Shown: piece after piece, positions 26,658 through 37,800 of the stretch
Layout of the letters: every line of letters starts with the position of its first letter
How positions within the stretch are numbered: the stretch's first letter is position 1
Assembly: GCA_016871315.1 (NCBI GenBank)
Contig: VFZE01000004.1
Coordinates: 62,001-126,000, forward strand
Length of the DNA stretch: 64,000 nt
Direction of reading: 5' to 3'
Source of the DNA: Acidimicrobiia bacterium
Lineage (GTDB): Bacteria > Acidobacteriota > Terriglobia > Bryobacterales > Bryobacteraceae
The notes under the pieces: generated by a model
The model's input: the letters and a program-made list of their open reading frames with translations, nothing else
What the model was told of the DNA's origin: nothing
Databases searched by the model: none
Program-made: the position numbers and the translations under genes

Positions 26658-28199
26658 ATGAGTTTGCTCTCGCAACGGCTGCAATTAAAGGTCTCGCAAA
26701 AGCAGATTCTGACTCCTGGGCTCGTCCAGATGGTCACGGTGCTCCAGCTGAACCGGCAGGAGTTAAAGGACTTGATCGCACAGGAGATCGCCCAGAATCC
26801 TGTCATCGATGAAAGCGTAGAAGGGGGCGAGGAACTGACGCCGGCCGAGGTGCAAGTGGCCATGGAGGCCGAGCGAGTCTCCAATCCGGCCGATGAGAGC
26901 TTCCTGGAAGCCAGTCATTCGTCCGCCGCCCTGTCGCCAGGGACCGCTGGGGAGGAGGCGGCTGCGGCCGAGGCCGCGCCTGCCGCCGATCCTGAACCAC
27001 AGGTTTCCGATCCCTTCGACGAGATCGATTTCGGCACTTTTTTCGACGATTATTTGGATCCCGGCTTCAAATCTCCTGCTCAGGAAACCCCGGATAAGCC
27101 GTCTTTCGAGACTTTCCTCTCCGCGCCGGTCACCCTCAGCGACTATCTGCAAAGCCAGTTGAGCCTTGTGGTGATTCCGGAGCCGGTTCGCGAAGCCGCC
27201 GATCTGATCATCGGGAACTTGAACGAAAACGGCTACCTGATTGATTCCCTCGAAGAAATTGGGATGGCCACGGATACGCCGCTAGAACTGCTCCAAGAAG
27301 CGCTCAACGTGGTCCAGACGTTGGATCCGGCGGGGGTAGCCGCGCGTAGCGCGCAGGAGTGTTTACTGCTGCAGTTGGGAAGCCGCGGTGGCAAGGGCGG
27401 AGTGGCGTGGCAGATCGTTGCCGATCATCTCCAGTTGCTCGAAGCCAAGCAATACAAGGAATTGGCCAAGGCGCTGAACCGGCCGATGGAGCACATCCAG
27501 ATCGCCCTGAGTGTGATCCAGCACTTGGATCCGCGGCCCGGCCTGCGCTATTCCGGACCCGGCGCCCGCCAGATCGAGCCCGACGTCTACATCACCAAAG
27601 AAGGCGACGACTTCATCATTCAGCTCAACGATGACGACATTCCGACGCTGCGCCTGAATCCGCAGTACCGCCGCCTGCTCGACCGCGACCAGGAGCCGAA
27701 TAAGGAAGTCCGCCATTACGTGAAGGAGCGTTTCACCTCGGCGCTGCTGTTGATGAAGAACATCGAGCAGCGCAAGAAGACCATCATGCAGGTCTGCCAG
27801 TCCGTGGTGAACCGGCAACGGGATTTTCTGAACAACGGCATCGATGAATTGAAGCCGATGATGATCAAGGACCTCGCCGAGGAGATCGGTGTCCATCCAT
27901 CCACGGTCAGCCGCGCCGTCGCGAACAAGTACGTTCACACTCCGCAGGGCGTCTTCGAGCTCCGCTTCTTCTTTTCCGAGGCCGTGCAGGGCTCGGCGGG
28001 CAGCGAGACTCCGCTGCTGGTGTTGAAGCGCAAGGTGAAGAAAATGATTGAAGAGGAAGACAGCAGGCATCCGCTGACCGATGATCAGATCACGACAATG
28101 CTGCGGGCCGAAGGCATCAAGGTGACGCGGCGCACCGTCGCCAAGTACCGCGAGGATATGAAGATCCCCTCCACGCACCAGCGCCGTGTCCGCAATTGA
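26658..28199 (+). CDS. rpoN: RNA polymerase sigma-54 factor
   Basis: A 513-residue protein with the full sigma-54 layout. The N-terminal glutamine/leucine activator-interacting region is LKVSQKQILTPGLVQMVTVL. An acidic linker follows at about 55-130. The core-binding domain comes next, then the helix-turn-helix (IGVHPSTVSRAVANKYVHTP). The RpoN box TRRTVAKYRE occupies residues 490-499 and recognises the -24 element. It directs transcription dependent on AAA+ activators. The order rpoN-hpf-rapZ is widely conserved. Confidence 0.97.
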   Translation: MSLLSQRLQLKVSQKQILTPGLVQMVTVLQLNRQELKDLIAQEIAQNPVIDESVEGGEELTPAEVQVAMEAERVSNPADESFLEASHSSAALSPGTAGEEAAAAEAAPAADPEPQVSDPFDEIDFGTFFDDYLDPGFKSPAQETPDKPSFETFLSAPVTLSDYLQSQLSLVVIPEPVREAADLIIGNLNENGYLIDSLEEIGMATDTPLELLQEALNVVQTLDPAGVAARSAQECLLLQLGSRGGKGGVAWQIVADHLQLLEAKQYKELAKALNRPMEHIQIALSVIQHLDPRPGLRYSGPGARQIEPDVYITKEGDDFIIQLNDDDIPTLRLNPQYRRLLDRDQEPNKEVRHYVKERFTSALLLMKNIEQRKKTIMQVCQSVVNRQRDFLNNGIDELKPMMIKDLAEEIGVHPSTVSRAVANKYVHTPQGVFELRFFFSEAVQGSAGSETPLLVLKRKVKKMIEEEDSRHPLTDDQITTMLRAEGIKVTRRTVAKYREDMKIPSTHQRRVRN

Positions 28200-28239
28200 A
28201 ATCTGAAGCCGTTCACGATTATTCGAAAGAAACCACACG

Positions 28240-28776
28240 ATGAAAGTCACCTACACAGGCAAGATTGAAAAGCTCAGCCCCCCCATGGAAAAAAAGCTTA
28301 CAGCGCGCTACGCCAAGCTCGCCAAGTTTCTTGACCGCGGCGCCGAGAAAGAGGCGCACGTGATTCTAACCGCGGAGCGCCACAAAAAGCGCGCGGAAGT
28401 CACCGTAAATTACTACGACCACCCGCTGGTGGGCACCGATTTAGCCGCAGACTCCTTCACCGCGCTGATGGGCGCCATCGACAAGTTGGAAAAGCAGGTC
28501 CGACGCCACCAGTCCAAGTGGCGCGACACCAAGCGCGGCGAGGGCAAGGGTCTCAAGGCCAAGGTGATGAGCGAAATCGCCAGCGTTCCGGCGGAGACTC
28601 GGAAGCGTGTCTTCCGGGTCAACAGCCGCAGCAAGCACAAGCCCATGTCGCTGGACGAGGCTCTTCTGACCATCGGCGACAAGCGTGATTACCTGGTCTA
28701 CCGCGATCTGGAAACCGACCGCATTTCAGTTCTGTTGCGGCGCAACGACGGCAATTTTGATCTCGTCGAAGCCTGA
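28240..28776 (+). CDS. hpf: Long ribosome hibernation promoting factor (HPF/YfiA)
   Basis: A 178-residue protein. The N-terminal domain (MKVTYTGKIEKLSPPMEKKL, then GTDLAADSFTALMGAIDKLE and KQVRRHQ) is the S30AE ribosome-binding fold. After a basic linker, the C-terminal HPF domain (HKPMSLDEALLTIGDKRDYL, then VYRD) marks the long form, which both inactivates and dimerises ribosomes to 100S in resting cells. It lies 40 bases after rpoN. Confidence 0.93.
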   Translation: MKVTYTGKIEKLSPPMEKKLTARYAKLAKFLDRGAEKEAHVILTAERHKKRAEVTVNYYDHPLVGTDLAADSFTALMGAIDKLEKQVRRHQSKWRDTKRGEGKGLKAKVMSEIASVPAETRKRVFRVNSRSKHKPMSLDEALLTIGDKRDYLVYRDLETDRISVLLRRNDGNFDLVEA

Positions 28777-28785
28777 AAACCCTGC

Positions 28786-29658
28786 ATGTCCACAGACGCG
28801 CGGCCCGAACTGGTAGTGATTACCGGCCTGAGCGGTTCGGGCAAGGGCACTGTCCTGAAGTGCCTGGAGGATCTCGGCTACTATGCGGTGGACAATCTGC
28901 CCATCGGGCTGATCCCGAAATTCGCCGAGCTGACCAAGGATTCACCCAGTATCCGCCGCGCCGCGCTGGTGGTCGACATACGCGAACGAGACGGGCTGGA
29001 GAATTTTCCCGATCTCTACGCCAAGCTGCGCCGCAAGATCGCCACGCGGTTGATCTTCCTGGAAGCCGATGCGGACACCCTGGTCCGCCGCTTCTCGGAA
29101 ACCCGCCGTCCACACCCGCTGGGCTCGGAAGAATCGGTGGCCGCCAACGTCCGCCGCGAGCAGCGCCAGATGGAAAAGACCCGCAAACTGGCCGACCACA
29201 TCATCAATACGTCGAAGTTCAACGTGCATGAGCTGCGCGACCTGATCAAGGACAAGTTTCAGCAGGGGCCGGCGGAGGAAAAGATCCGCGTCTATATCAC
29301 CAGCTTCGGCTACCGCCACGGTTTGCCCGCCGACAGCGACTTGGTCTTCGACGTCCGCTTCCTGCCCAATCCCAACTACCTTCCGGAGTACAAACCTCTC
29401 ACCGGCCGAGACCCGCGCGTGGCGCGCTATATCCGCTCCTTCCCGCAGACCATCGAGTTTATGGACCGGATTTCGCAACTGCTCGTTTACCTTCTCCCGC
29501 ACTACATTCAGGAAGGCAAGAGCTATCTCACCATCTCCTTCGGCTGCACCGGCGGCCACCACCGCTCTGTCATGATCGCCGATGAGATCCGCAAGCGGCT
29601 TTCCAAGGCCGGCTTCAAGGTCAAAGCGACGCACCGGGATTTGACCAAGCCGGTTTAG
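28786..29658 (+). CDS. rapZ: RNase adapter / nucleotide-binding protein RapZ
   Basis: A 290-residue protein with Walker A loop GLSGSGKG (residues 14-21), CLEDLGYYAVDNLP, SFGYRHGLP and the C-terminal ISFGCTGGHHRSVMIAD. These are the hallmark segments of RapZ/YvcJ. In enterobacteria RapZ guides RNase E to the GlmZ small RNA; elsewhere it senses cell-wall precursor supply. It ends the rpoN-hpf-rapZ block. ptsN and hprK, common members of this block in Proteobacteria, are absent here. Confidence 0.95.
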   Translation: MSTDARPELVVITGLSGSGKGTVLKCLEDLGYYAVDNLPIGLIPKFAELTKDSPSIRRAALVVDIRERDGLENFPDLYAKLRRKIATRLIFLEADADTLVRRFSETRRPHPLGSEESVAANVRREQRQMEKTRKLADHIINTSKFNVHELRDLIKDKFQQGPAEEKIRVYITSFGYRHGLPADSDLVFDVRFLPNPNYLPEYKPLTGRDPRVARYIRSFPQTIEFMDRISQLLVYLLPHYIQEGKSYLTISFGCTGGHHRSVMIADEIRKRLSKAGFKVKATHRDLTKPV

Positions 29659-29707
29659 CCTCAATGCCGCGGCTGGGGAAGTATGGCGGGGGCGCGCCGG
29701 CGCCAAT

Positions 29708-30103
29708 TCAACGTTTGAGAATCTGAAAGCCCGCAGCGACGAAATGGCGGTCAAAAGTGTAGGCTTGGCGTAGCCTCATCCGTCGCATAATGGCGAAGCT
29801 GGTGCAGTCCACCACGCCTGCGCCTGCGGGGCCGTACCGTGCCATTAAATCCCATCCCTCCGATTGAAGGGCGGAGTCCGGAACCACGATCTCCACGTGG
29901 GAAGAGGCGCGAATCTGTTGGAGGAACATGAGCGCTGCCGGGAAGAACCCCCGAGCCTGCAGCAATGAAACGGTCTCGTTGACTACGAGCGAGGACGTCA
30001 CCGCGCGTCCCGAGGGATCGGCCGCGCGTTTCGCCAGCCGGTGCCATTGATCCCGCGGTGAGATCCGGGCGTAGAAAAACGACGTGTCGAGAAAGACGGT
30101 CAT
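29708..30103 (-). CDS. vapC: VapC-type PIN-domain ribonuclease toxin
   Basis: A 131-residue PIN domain. The ATG at 30103 is chosen because it overlaps the antitoxin stop (ATGA) and gives MTVFLDTSFF. Acidic residues of the site are D6 (FLDTSFF), a glutamate in VVNETVSLLQ, and an aspartate in VVDCTSFAIMRR. Family members cut tRNA or rRNA when freed from VapB. The pairing with the 78-residue gene upstream supports the call. Confidence 0.86.
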   Translation of the reverse strand: MTVFLDTSFFYARISPRDQWHRLAKRAADPSGRAVTSSLVVNETVSLLQARGFFPAALMFLQQIRASSHVEIVVPDSALQSEGWDLMARYGPAGAGVVDCTSFAIMRRMRLRQAYTFDRHFVAAGFQILKR

Positions 30104-30336
30104 TCTCCGTAAAGGATTTCGTCGATCCGGGAACTCACGCCGGGCTCGTCGTCCACTTGAATTTGATCGAGCCATGCCAGCGGGCCGGCTTCGTTGACAC
30201 GCTTGCGGCTCGCCCTCAGTTCGCGCTGCATGGTATTCCGGATGAACTCCGCGACAGGGATATCCCGCCGCCCCGCTTCGAGCCGGAGCTCAGTGAACAG
30301 GGGCTCGGGTAGGGTTACTTGGAACTTGACGCTCAT
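30100..30336 (-). CDS. vapB: VapB-type antitoxin
   Basis: A 78-residue protein. The ATG at 30336 gives MSVKFQVTLPEPLFTELRLE, a ribbon-helix-helix DNA-binding start, followed by RRDIPVAEFIRNTMQREL. The acidic tail (VDDEPGVSSRIDEILYGE) fits a toxin-clamping extension. It overlaps vapC by 4 bases. An 18-base palindrome just upstream is a plausible operator. Confidence 0.85.
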   Translation of the reverse strand: MSVKFQVTLPEPLFTELRLEAGRRDIPVAEFIRNTMQRELRASRKRVNEAGPLAWLDQIQVDDEPGVSSRIDEILYGE

Positions 30337-30342
30337 CAGTAG

Positions 30343-30360
30343 CAGTATATCATGATACTG
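30343..30360. promoter_or_regulatory. Palindromic operator candidate of vapBC
   Basis: CAGTATATCATGATACTG begins 7 bases before the vapB start. It has perfect 6-bp half-sites (CAGTAT / ATACTG) around a 6-base centre. On the minus strand it covers TATACT, a -10-like hexamer, so VapB binding would block the promoter. Autoregulation by the antitoxin is the family rule. Confidence 0.62.
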
Positions 30361-30486
30361 GCGGCGAATCAGGCTATGCATCTTCAGTTCCGGCCCGACA
30401 CAAAAGAGCTAGTTCCGGAACGTAAACTTCCGGCGCGCTGAAAAGGAGCATCGAGCGGAGCCCCGGTCAGCCTCGTGTCACGGCCG

Positions 30487-31332
30487 CTAAATAACCGTAT
30501 TGCGTTTAGCCGCGCGGCTCCGCCGCGCCGCCAGCTCCGCGCCAGACAGCACCACCATCGAGGAAATGAAGCCCCAAAGCACGATCGTCGCCGAGTAGAC
30601 GAACGGGCCGTACTCCCTTTCCAGTTTCGCCCGAAGGTACGGCCACGTGAACAGGTTCAAGTATTTCAACACTTCAAGCACCACGCCTACCAGAACCGAA
30701 ACGGGCAACAGCTTGCCTGCCGGAATCCGGCCGTTCGGAAGCAGCCAGTAGACCAGAAACAGCAGCAGGATCGAGACCGGCACCGCCGCCATCTTGTAGA
30801 ACACCATGTTCATCCACTCTGCAACGCCGGCCGAGCCCGTGCGCGACCAGAATTCCTGGCTGAAGGCGGTGAACACGGTCGACAGAAGCGCCAGCGAGCC
30901 GCAGGCCAGGATCAGCGCCAGGCTCACCAGTTGGTTCCGGAAGTAGCTACGGTTGGTGGTGATGCCCCAGGCGCGGTTCAGCGCGACTTCCAGCGGCTCG
31001 AAGATTCCGTTGGCGGTGAACAGCAGCAGGAACAAGGAGACGATCTGCAGCGGGCCACGGGAATTCACCGTGTGCTTCAAGTTCCGCTCAATGAAGTCCC
31101 CCAAGGGGCCGGGAAAATAGTCGTTCAGAGCGAGGTAAATCGCCTGCTCCGCCGCGGCCCAGCCCAGCACGTACCGGCACAGCGACACCATCACGATCAG
31201 GAAAGGAAAAAAACTGAGCAGAATGTTGGCCGCCATCGAGAAGGCGTAGACGTGCGCCTCCACCTGCATCAGGTAACGCGCGGTGGGCCCGATGCGCTCA
31301 AGGGTGCTGGAATGGGGCAGCTGTTTGAACAA
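30487..31332 (-). CDS. YihY/BrkB-family membrane protein
   Basis: A 281-residue protein with about six hydrophobic segments. The start (VEAHVYAFSMAANILLSFFP, then FLIVMVSLC) and NRAWGITTNRSYFRNQLVSL match the YihY/BrkB family, once called virulence factor BrkB and also ribonuclease BN by error. The function is unsettled; lipid or solute transport has been proposed. No operon partner is seen; it is divergent from the 87-residue gene. Confidence 0.85.
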   Translation of the reverse strand: MFKQLPHSSTLERIGPTARYLMQVEAHVYAFSMAANILLSFFPFLIVMVSLCRYVLGWAAAEQAIYLALNDYFPGPLGDFIERNLKHTVNSRGPLQIVSLFLLLFTANGIFEPLEVALNRAWGITTNRSYFRNQLVSLALILACGSLALLSTVFTAFSQEFWSRTGSAGVAEWMNMVFYKMAAVPVSILLLFLVYWLLPNGRIPAGKLLPVSVLVGVVLEVLKYLNLFTWPYLRAKLEREYGPFVYSATIVLWGFISSMVVLSGAELAARRSRAAKRNTVI

Positions 31333-31392
31333 GGCCGTGACGAACCTCTTAGCTTAGCTGAGATAGGATAAGGATAAGAAGGAAGCCAGCCA

Positions 31393-31656
31393 GTGTTCAG
31401 CCTTGCCAAACAGTTTCTCGGCCACGTCATTCCCGGCGTCATTAAGCCTCTCCGCGTGCTCTGGAATGAGGTGATCGGCTTTGTATTCATCGCTTTTGGC
31501 GTGGTGGCCGGCTTTTCCACCTACCGCCACTTGTCCCGTTTTCAGGGCGACATTGAGGGGCTGATGATGCTGATCCTCGGTGGCGGCTTCGTCCTGATGA
31601 TGCTCGGCTTCGGCGTCCATTCTTTCTGGCGCGCGCGCAAGATCAACCGTTCATGA
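31393..31656 (+). CDS. Small two-helix membrane protein
   Basis: An 87-residue protein starting at a GTG (31393) behind a purine-rich AAGGAAG site. Two hydrophobic segments are visible: [20 protein letters not shown] and the glycine-rich [19 protein letters not shown]. No family recognised. Its stop overlaps the start of the methylmalonyl-CoA mutase gene by 4 bases, so the two are translationally coupled, but a functional link is not evident. Confidence 0.6.
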   Translation: MFSLAKQFLGHVIPGVIKPLRVLWNEVIGFVFIAFGVVAGFSTYRHLSRFQGDIEGLMMLILGGGFVLMMLGFGVHSFWRARKINRS

Positions 31657-33143
31657 GCCTGCCCGGCGAGTTTCCCTACACGCGGGGCATCTTCCCCGAA
31701 ATGTACCGGAGCCGGCTGTGGACCATGCGCCAGTACGCCGGCTTCGGCACGGCGGAGGAGAGCAATCAACGCTACCACTACTTGCTTTCCCAAGGCATCA
31801 CCGGACTCTCGGTTGCCTTCGATCTTCCGACGCAAATGGGAATGGACCCCGACCATCCGCTGGCTGCGGGCGAAGTGGGCCGCGTCGGCGTTGCTATCTG
31901 CTCGCTAGCCGACATGGAGCGGCTGTTCGCCGGCATCCGCCTGGACGAAGTCACCACCTCGATGACCATCAACTCCACCGCCGCCATCCTGCTGGCGTTC
32001 TATGTGCTCACGGCGCGCCGCCAGGGCATCGATGCCGCGAAGCTCTCGGGCACGATTCAGAACGACATTCTCAAGGAGTACATCGCTCGCGGTACCTACA
32101 TCTACCCGCCGCGCCCCTCGATGCGCATTATTACGGACCTGTTCGCCTGGACTTCGCGCGAGCTGCCGCAGTGGAACAGTATCTCCATCAGCGGCTACCA
32201 CATCCGCGAAGCCGGCTCCACCGCGGTGCAGGAAGTTGCCTTTACGCTGGCCAATGGCATCGCCTACATCGAAGGCGCGCGTTCGGCGGGTCTTGCTGTG
32301 GATGACTTCGCCCCGCGTCTATCATTCTTCTTTAACAGTCATAATGATTTTCTTGAGGAGATTGCCAAATTCCGAGCCGCGCGGCGCCTCTATGCGCGCA
32401 TCATGAAGGAACGCTTCCAGGCGAAGAACCCGCGCTCCCTGATGCTTCGTTTTCACACGCAGACCTCCGGCGCTTCGCTCCCCGCGCAGCAGCCGGACAA
32501 CAACCTAGTCCGAGTCACCATGCAAGCCCTCGCCGCCGTGCTCGGCGGAACGCAATCGCTCCATACGAATTCGCGCGATGAAGCGCTTGCGTTGCCGACG
32601 GAGGAATCGGCCCGCCTGGCGCTGCGCACCCAGCAGATCATCGCGCATGAGAGCGGTGTGACCTCAACCGCCGATCCGCTTGGCGGCAGCTTTCACATCG
32701 AAGAGCAGACGGACCGCATCGAACAGGAAGCCATGGCCTACATCGAACGCATCGACGCCATGGGCGGCATGTTGCGCGCCATTGAAAACGGCTATCCGCA
32801 ATCGGAAATCGAATCGGCCGCGTACCGCTACCAGCGTACGGTGGAATCGGGCGAGCAGATCGTCGTCGGCGTCAACCGCTTTGAGATGCAGCAAAGCGAG
32901 CCGATCCCCACGTTCCGGCTGGACCTGGCGATGGAAGAAGCGCAAAAGCAAGCCGTCGGGGAAGTGCGCGCTGGCCGCGATGCGAAAGCCGCCGCCCGCG
33001 AACTAGCTGCTCTGGAACTAGCCGCCCGCGGCACCGACAACCTGATGCCTCACATCCTGGCCTGCGCGGAAGCGATGGCCACGCTAGGAGAGATTTCCGA
33101 GCGTCTCCGCACAGTCTTTGGCGAGTACCGCCGCGCTGCCTGA
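31653..33143 (+). CDS. Methylmalonyl-CoA mutase large subunit, catalytic domain only
   Basis: A 496-residue acyl-CoA mutase. The barrel shows [71 protein letters not shown] and [11 protein letters not shown], all strong family segments. The tyrosine of RQYAGF matches methylmalonyl-CoA rather than isobutyryl-CoA mutases as I recall them. The C-terminal B12-binding domain is absent, as in split mutases, and should be encoded elsewhere. It isomerises (R)-methylmalonyl-CoA to succinyl-CoA. pgi begins 4 bases after its stop. Confidence 0.92.
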   Translation: MSLPGEFPYTRGIFPEMYRSRLWTMRQYAGFGTAEESNQRYHYLLSQGITGLSVAFDLPTQMGMDPDHPLAAGEVGRVGVAICSLADMERLFAGIRLDEVTTSMTINSTAAILLAFYVLTARRQGIDAAKLSGTIQNDILKEYIARGTYIYPPRPSMRIITDLFAWTSRELPQWNSISISGYHIREAGSTAVQEVAFTLANGIAYIEGARSAGLAVDDFAPRLSFFFNSHNDFLEEIAKFRAARRLYARIMKERFQAKNPRSLMLRFHTQTSGASLPAQQPDNNLVRVTMQALAAVLGGTQSLHTNSRDEALALPTEESARLALRTQQIIAHESGVTSTADPLGGSFHIEEQTDRIEQEAMAYIERIDAMGGMLRAIENGYPQSEIESAAYRYQRTVESGEQIVVGVNRFEMQQSEPIPTFRLDLAMEEAQKQAVGEVRAGRDAKAAARELAALELAARGTDNLMPHILACAEAMATLGEISERLRTVFGEYRRAA

Positions 33144-33147
33144 AATC

Positions 33148-34788
33148 ATGACCATGCTGATCCAATCTCCCGCCTGGAAGGCCTTGATGAAGCATCAGGC
33201 CGAGGCCGCGGCGCTGCAGATGCGCAGCCTGTTTGAAGCAGATCCTCGGCGCTTTGAGAAATTCTCCCTCCATCTGGACGACATCCTGTTCGACTATTCC
33301 AAGAACCGCATTACCCAGACTACGCTCGAACATCTATTGAACCTCGCACGGCAAGCGAACCTGGATCGCTTCATCGCGGCCATGTTCGGCGGCGAAAAGA
33401 TCAACGTGACCGAAGGGCGCGCCGTGCTCCATGTGGCGCTCCGCAACCGCTCCAACCGGTCGATTCTTGTCGATGACACCGACGTCATGCCGCAAGTGAA
33501 CGCGGTGCTCGCCAAGATGCGCACTTTCAGTGATGCGGTCGGTTCCGGCGAGTGGAAAGGCTATTCCGGCCGCTCTATCACGGACGTTGTGAACATCGGG
33601 ATCGGCGGCTCCGACCTAGGTCCCAAAATGGTGTGCACCGCGCTGCGGCCCTATGCGCGTCCGAATCTGCGGGTGCACTTTGTTTCCAACGTCGATTCCA
33701 CCGATCTTGTCGAGACTCTTAAGAAGTTGAATGCGGAAACCGCGCTGTTCCTGGTGGCTTCAAAAACCTTCACGACCCAGGAAACGATGCTCAACGCGCA
33801 CTCGGCGCGCCAGTGGCTGCTGAAATCCGCTCCCGACGCAACGGCCGTCGCGAAACACTTCGCCGCTCTTTCCACCAACGCGAAGGCGGTGGGAGAGTTC
33901 GGCATCGACACCGCCAACATGTTCGAGTTCTGGGACTGGGTGGGTGGCCGCTATTCGCTCTGGTCGGCCATCGGTTTGTCGATCGCGCTTTCCCTGGGCA
34001 TGGATCAATTCGAGGAACTGCTGGACGGCGCACACCGCGCCGACGAGCATTTCCGCACCGCGCCGTTTGAGGCCAACATCCCGGTGATCATGGCAATGCT
34101 GGGCGTCTGGTACAACAATTTCTTCCACGCCCATACGCACGCGATCCTGCCATACGATCAGTACTTGTCGAGCTTCGCCGACTATTTCCAGCAGGGCGAC
34201 ATGGAGAGCAACGGCAAAGGCGTCACGCGGGAAGGGGAGCCGGTGGACTACCAGACCGGGCCCGTCATCTGGGGCCAGCCGGGCACAAACGGCCAGCATG
34301 CCTTTTATCAGTTGATTCACCAGGGCACCAAGCTCATCCCTTGCGATTTTCTCGCCGCGGCGCAAAGCCAGAATCCGCTCGGGAGCCACCACCCGGCGCT
34401 GCTTGCCAACTTCTTTGCGCAGACCGAGGCGCTGATGAAAGGCCGCACGCGTGAGGAGGCCCGCGCGGAACTGGCTGCGGGCGGGCTTTCCGGACAGCAG
34501 CTCGACCGCTTGGCGGAAGCGAAGACCTTCGAGGGGAATCGCCCCACCAACTCCTTGCTTTACCGGAAACTCACGCCGCGCACGCTAGGCACCCTCATCG
34601 CGCTCTATGAGCACAAAATCTTCACACAAGGTGTGATCTGGAACATCAACTCCTTTGACCAGATGGGGGTCGAGCTGGGGAAACAGCTTGCCGGGAGGAT
34701 TTTCCCGGAGCTAGAAGGCCCCGGCGCCATCGCCTCTCATGACTGCTCCACCAGCGGTCTGATCAACTATTACAAAAAAATACGTTAA
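33148..34788 (+). CDS. pgi: Glucose-6-phosphate isomerase
   Basis: A 546-residue enzyme of the long family. I start at the ATG at 33148, just after the mutase stop. Signature parts are [36 protein letters not shown] and the C-terminal [15 protein letters not shown]. It interconverts glucose 6-phosphate and fructose 6-phosphate in glycolysis and in sugar-nucleotide supply. Confidence 0.97.
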   Translation: MTMLIQSPAWKALMKHQAEAAALQMRSLFEADPRRFEKFSLHLDDILFDYSKNRITQTTLEHLLNLARQANLDRFIAAMFGGEKINVTEGRAVLHVALRNRSNRSILVDDTDVMPQVNAVLAKMRTFSDAVGSGEWKGYSGRSITDVVNIGIGGSDLGPKMVCTALRPYARPNLRVHFVSNVDSTDLVETLKKLNAETALFLVASKTFTTQETMLNAHSARQWLLKSAPDATAVAKHFAALSTNAKAVGEFGIDTANMFEFWDWVGGRYSLWSAIGLSIALSLGMDQFEELLDGAHRADEHFRTAPFEANIPVIMAMLGVWYNNFFHAHTHAILPYDQYLSSFADYFQQGDMESNGKGVTREGEPVDYQTGPVIWGQPGTNGQHAFYQLIHQGTKLIPCDFLAAAQSQNPLGSHHPALLANFFAQTEALMKGRTREEARAELAAGGLSGQQLDRLAEAKTFEGNRPTNSLLYRKLTPRTLGTLIALYEHKIFTQGVIWNINSFDQMGVELGKQLAGRIFPELEGPGAIASHDCSTSGLINYYKKIR

Positions 34789-34843
34789 GCCGGCGCATCT
34801 GTGATATGCTGCTCGCCAAGAAACTGGTTTCAGGAGGTCTGTT

Positions 34844-37800
34844 ATGCGAAATCTCGCGGCCCTGCTCCTTTTGGCGAGCCTGCCCGCCGCGGCACAAACC
34901 ACATTCGCCACGATTACCGGCACGGTAACCGACTCCACCGGCGCAGCCATCGCCGGCGCCTCGATCATCGCCACGCACGCGGCCAGCAATTACCGTTACA
35001 CGGCGCAGTCCAATGATGCCGGAGCTTACACGGTCCCGCAGTTGCGCGAGGGCGAGTACACCGTGCGCGTCACCACAGCGGGATTCAAGGAATTCGTCAT
35101 CCAAAATCTGCAACTGATCGCGCTCGATGTCCGCCGTATCGACGTGCGGCTGGAAGTTGGCGCGGTGGAGACGAAAATCGAAGTCTCCGCCGGAGCTACG
35201 TTGATTGAAACCGAAACCGCGCGCATCAGCGACTCCAAGAACAGCCGCCAGCTGAACACGCTGCCTTTGAACACCAGGTCGCTTTGGAATTTCGTCGGCT
35301 TGTCGCCGGGCGTCGTGCAGGCGGGAGCCGGCTCCTCCACGCGCCGCTTTGCCGGTAGCCGCGCCAATCAGTCTGACGCCTCGATTGACGGCATCACCAC
35401 CTCCAACCAGTTCGACGGCACGCAGATCTCACCTCTCGTCTCCCAAATTGAGAGCTTCGAAGAGTTCCGGGTCGACCTCGCCAATAACACCGCCGAATTT
35501 GGCGGCATCGGCCAAGTGACCATCGTGTCCAAAGGCGGCGCTAACGACGTGCACGGTTCCGCGTTCGATTACTACGCCACGCCCTTCTTCCGCGCGCGCA
35601 ACACGTTTGCCGCGCAGCGTGGCACCGGCGTGCGCCACAACCCCGGCGCCAGTGTGGGCGGCCCCATCTTTGTTCCGAATCTCTACAACGGCCGCAACCG
35701 CAGCTTCTTCTTCTTTTCGTTTGAAACCACCCGCGGCTCACAGGTCCTTTCCAACCGCAACGCGACGGTCCCGCTGGCTCCGTGGCGCGAAGGCGATTTC
35801 TCCCGCGAAGCCGCTATTCGCGACCCGTTCGCCAATAACGCACCCTTCGCCGGGGGGCGCATTCCTGCTTCCCGGATCAACCCCGTATCGCAAAAGATCC
35901 AGCAGCGGTTTTATCCGCTCCCGAACTTTGGCGACACGTCTGTCATCCGCGCCAACAATCACCGCATTCAGAATCAGCGCCCCTTTGATCCCAACACCTA
36001 CTGGACCACACGCTTGGACCACCGCTTCACCGAAAAGCATTTCGTCTTCGGCCGTTACACCTGGAATCGTTCCCATTCGCGCGATTTTGACAGCCCCCTG
36101 CCGGCAATCGGCCGCCGCTGGCAAACGCGCGACACCCGCGCCATCAACCTCTCCTATACCGCCACTCTTCGCTCCAACCTCATCAATGAATTCCGTTATG
36201 GCTACGCCTGGAACGACAACCCCCGTAACGGCCCCCTGATGGGACTGGAGATCGTCAAAGAACTGGGCCTTACCGGCCTTTCGCCTGATCTTCCCGATGT
36301 CAACGGTGTTTTCCAAGTCTCCTTCGCGCAGTTGGGAATCACCGGCATCTCTCAGACCCAGTGGCGCCATCCGGGATTCCTGAACTTCGCCCAGCAATTC
36401 CAGGAGCACCTTAGCTGGTTCCGAGGCCGGCACAATTTCAAAGCCGGCGTCATCGCTGGCCGCACGCTCTTCCAGGACTGGCAGATGCCCTCCAACTTGT
36501 TCGGCAACGCAAGTTTCTCCAACCGCTTCACTAACCATCCCTACGCCGATTTTCTGCTTGGCGTTCCCACAACCTCCTCGCGTGCGGCCGCCAATCTCTT
36601 CCTGGACCGTCTCCGCTGGAACTGGGATTTTTTTGTCACCGATGAATGGAAGGTTCGTTCCAACCTGACTTTCAACCTCGGGTTGCGCTATGAGTTCCAC
36701 CCCTCCTGGCGCGAGGCCTCCGGCCAGCAGGCGGCCTTCGACGTGACCTCCGGCAAAGTGGTGGTGCCCGACGGCTCCCTTAACAAGGTGAGCCCCCTGC
36801 TTCCGCGCGGCTACGTGGATGTCGTCGAAGCCTCGACGCTCGGCTACCATCCCACCAAGCTCATCAGCAACGAGTACAACAATTTCGCACCGCGCATAGG
36901 CATCGCGTGGCGGCCGTTCGGGGACCGCACCGTATTCCGCACCGGCTTCGGCATCTTCTACGACATCGTGCCGCGTTCGGTTTCCGCCGGCAGCGCTCCG
37001 TTTGTAATCAATGAGCCGAACTTCACCAATCCGCAGCCGGTCCCAACCGTCATTCTGCCCGTCGTGTTCCCGACCTCGGTTGCCGGACCAACATCCATCA
37101 CTCTGCCCAGCGCCGTCCGCCGCGACCTGCGCAATCCCTACTCGATGCAGTACAACTTCACCATCGAGCATCAGCGCTGGGATACCGGCTTCCGCATCTC
37201 CTACATCGGCACCAACACCCGCCAGGGTGAATTCAACTACAACATCAACCAGCCGCTGCCGGACAACCGACTGTTCGTCGACAAGGCGCGCGCCTTCCCG
37301 CGCTATCCCAACATAAACTACCTCTCCAACGGCGCCGGGCATCAGTACAACTCGCTGACTCTGGAAGCCGAACGAAAATGGGCAAACGGCCTCGCCTACC
37401 AGGTCTCCTGGGTCTGGGCCCGGGACATCGGTGATCTGGAGCGCGGCGAGGCACCGGAGAACGCCTATGACCGCCAGCGGGAACGCAGCGTCTGGCTCGA
37501 CATCCCCACGCATCGCGTGACGGGGAACCTCATTTACGAGTTCCCCTTCGGCAAAAACAGCACGGGTCTCAAACGCACGCTGCTGCGCGGCTGGGAATGG
37601 AACTCGGTCTACAGCTTTTTCTCCGGTGAATTCCTCACGCCGCAGTGGACCGGGGCCGATCCCACAGGCACTGCCTTCACCAACAACCGCACGCCGGCGC
37701 AGGTAACCATTCGCCCCAACCATCTCCGTGACGCGAATATTCCCGTCAGCCAGCGCACTACCGGCGCCTGGTTTGACATTGCTGCTTTTGCCGCGCCCGC

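Noticed and set aside
35738-37723. A 661-codon open frame on the minus strand inside the first receptor gene
   Set aside because: It is fully antisense to a gene with clear signal peptide, domains and ribosome site. High GC makes long antisense frames common; its sequence has no family features and is glycine/alanine-rich.
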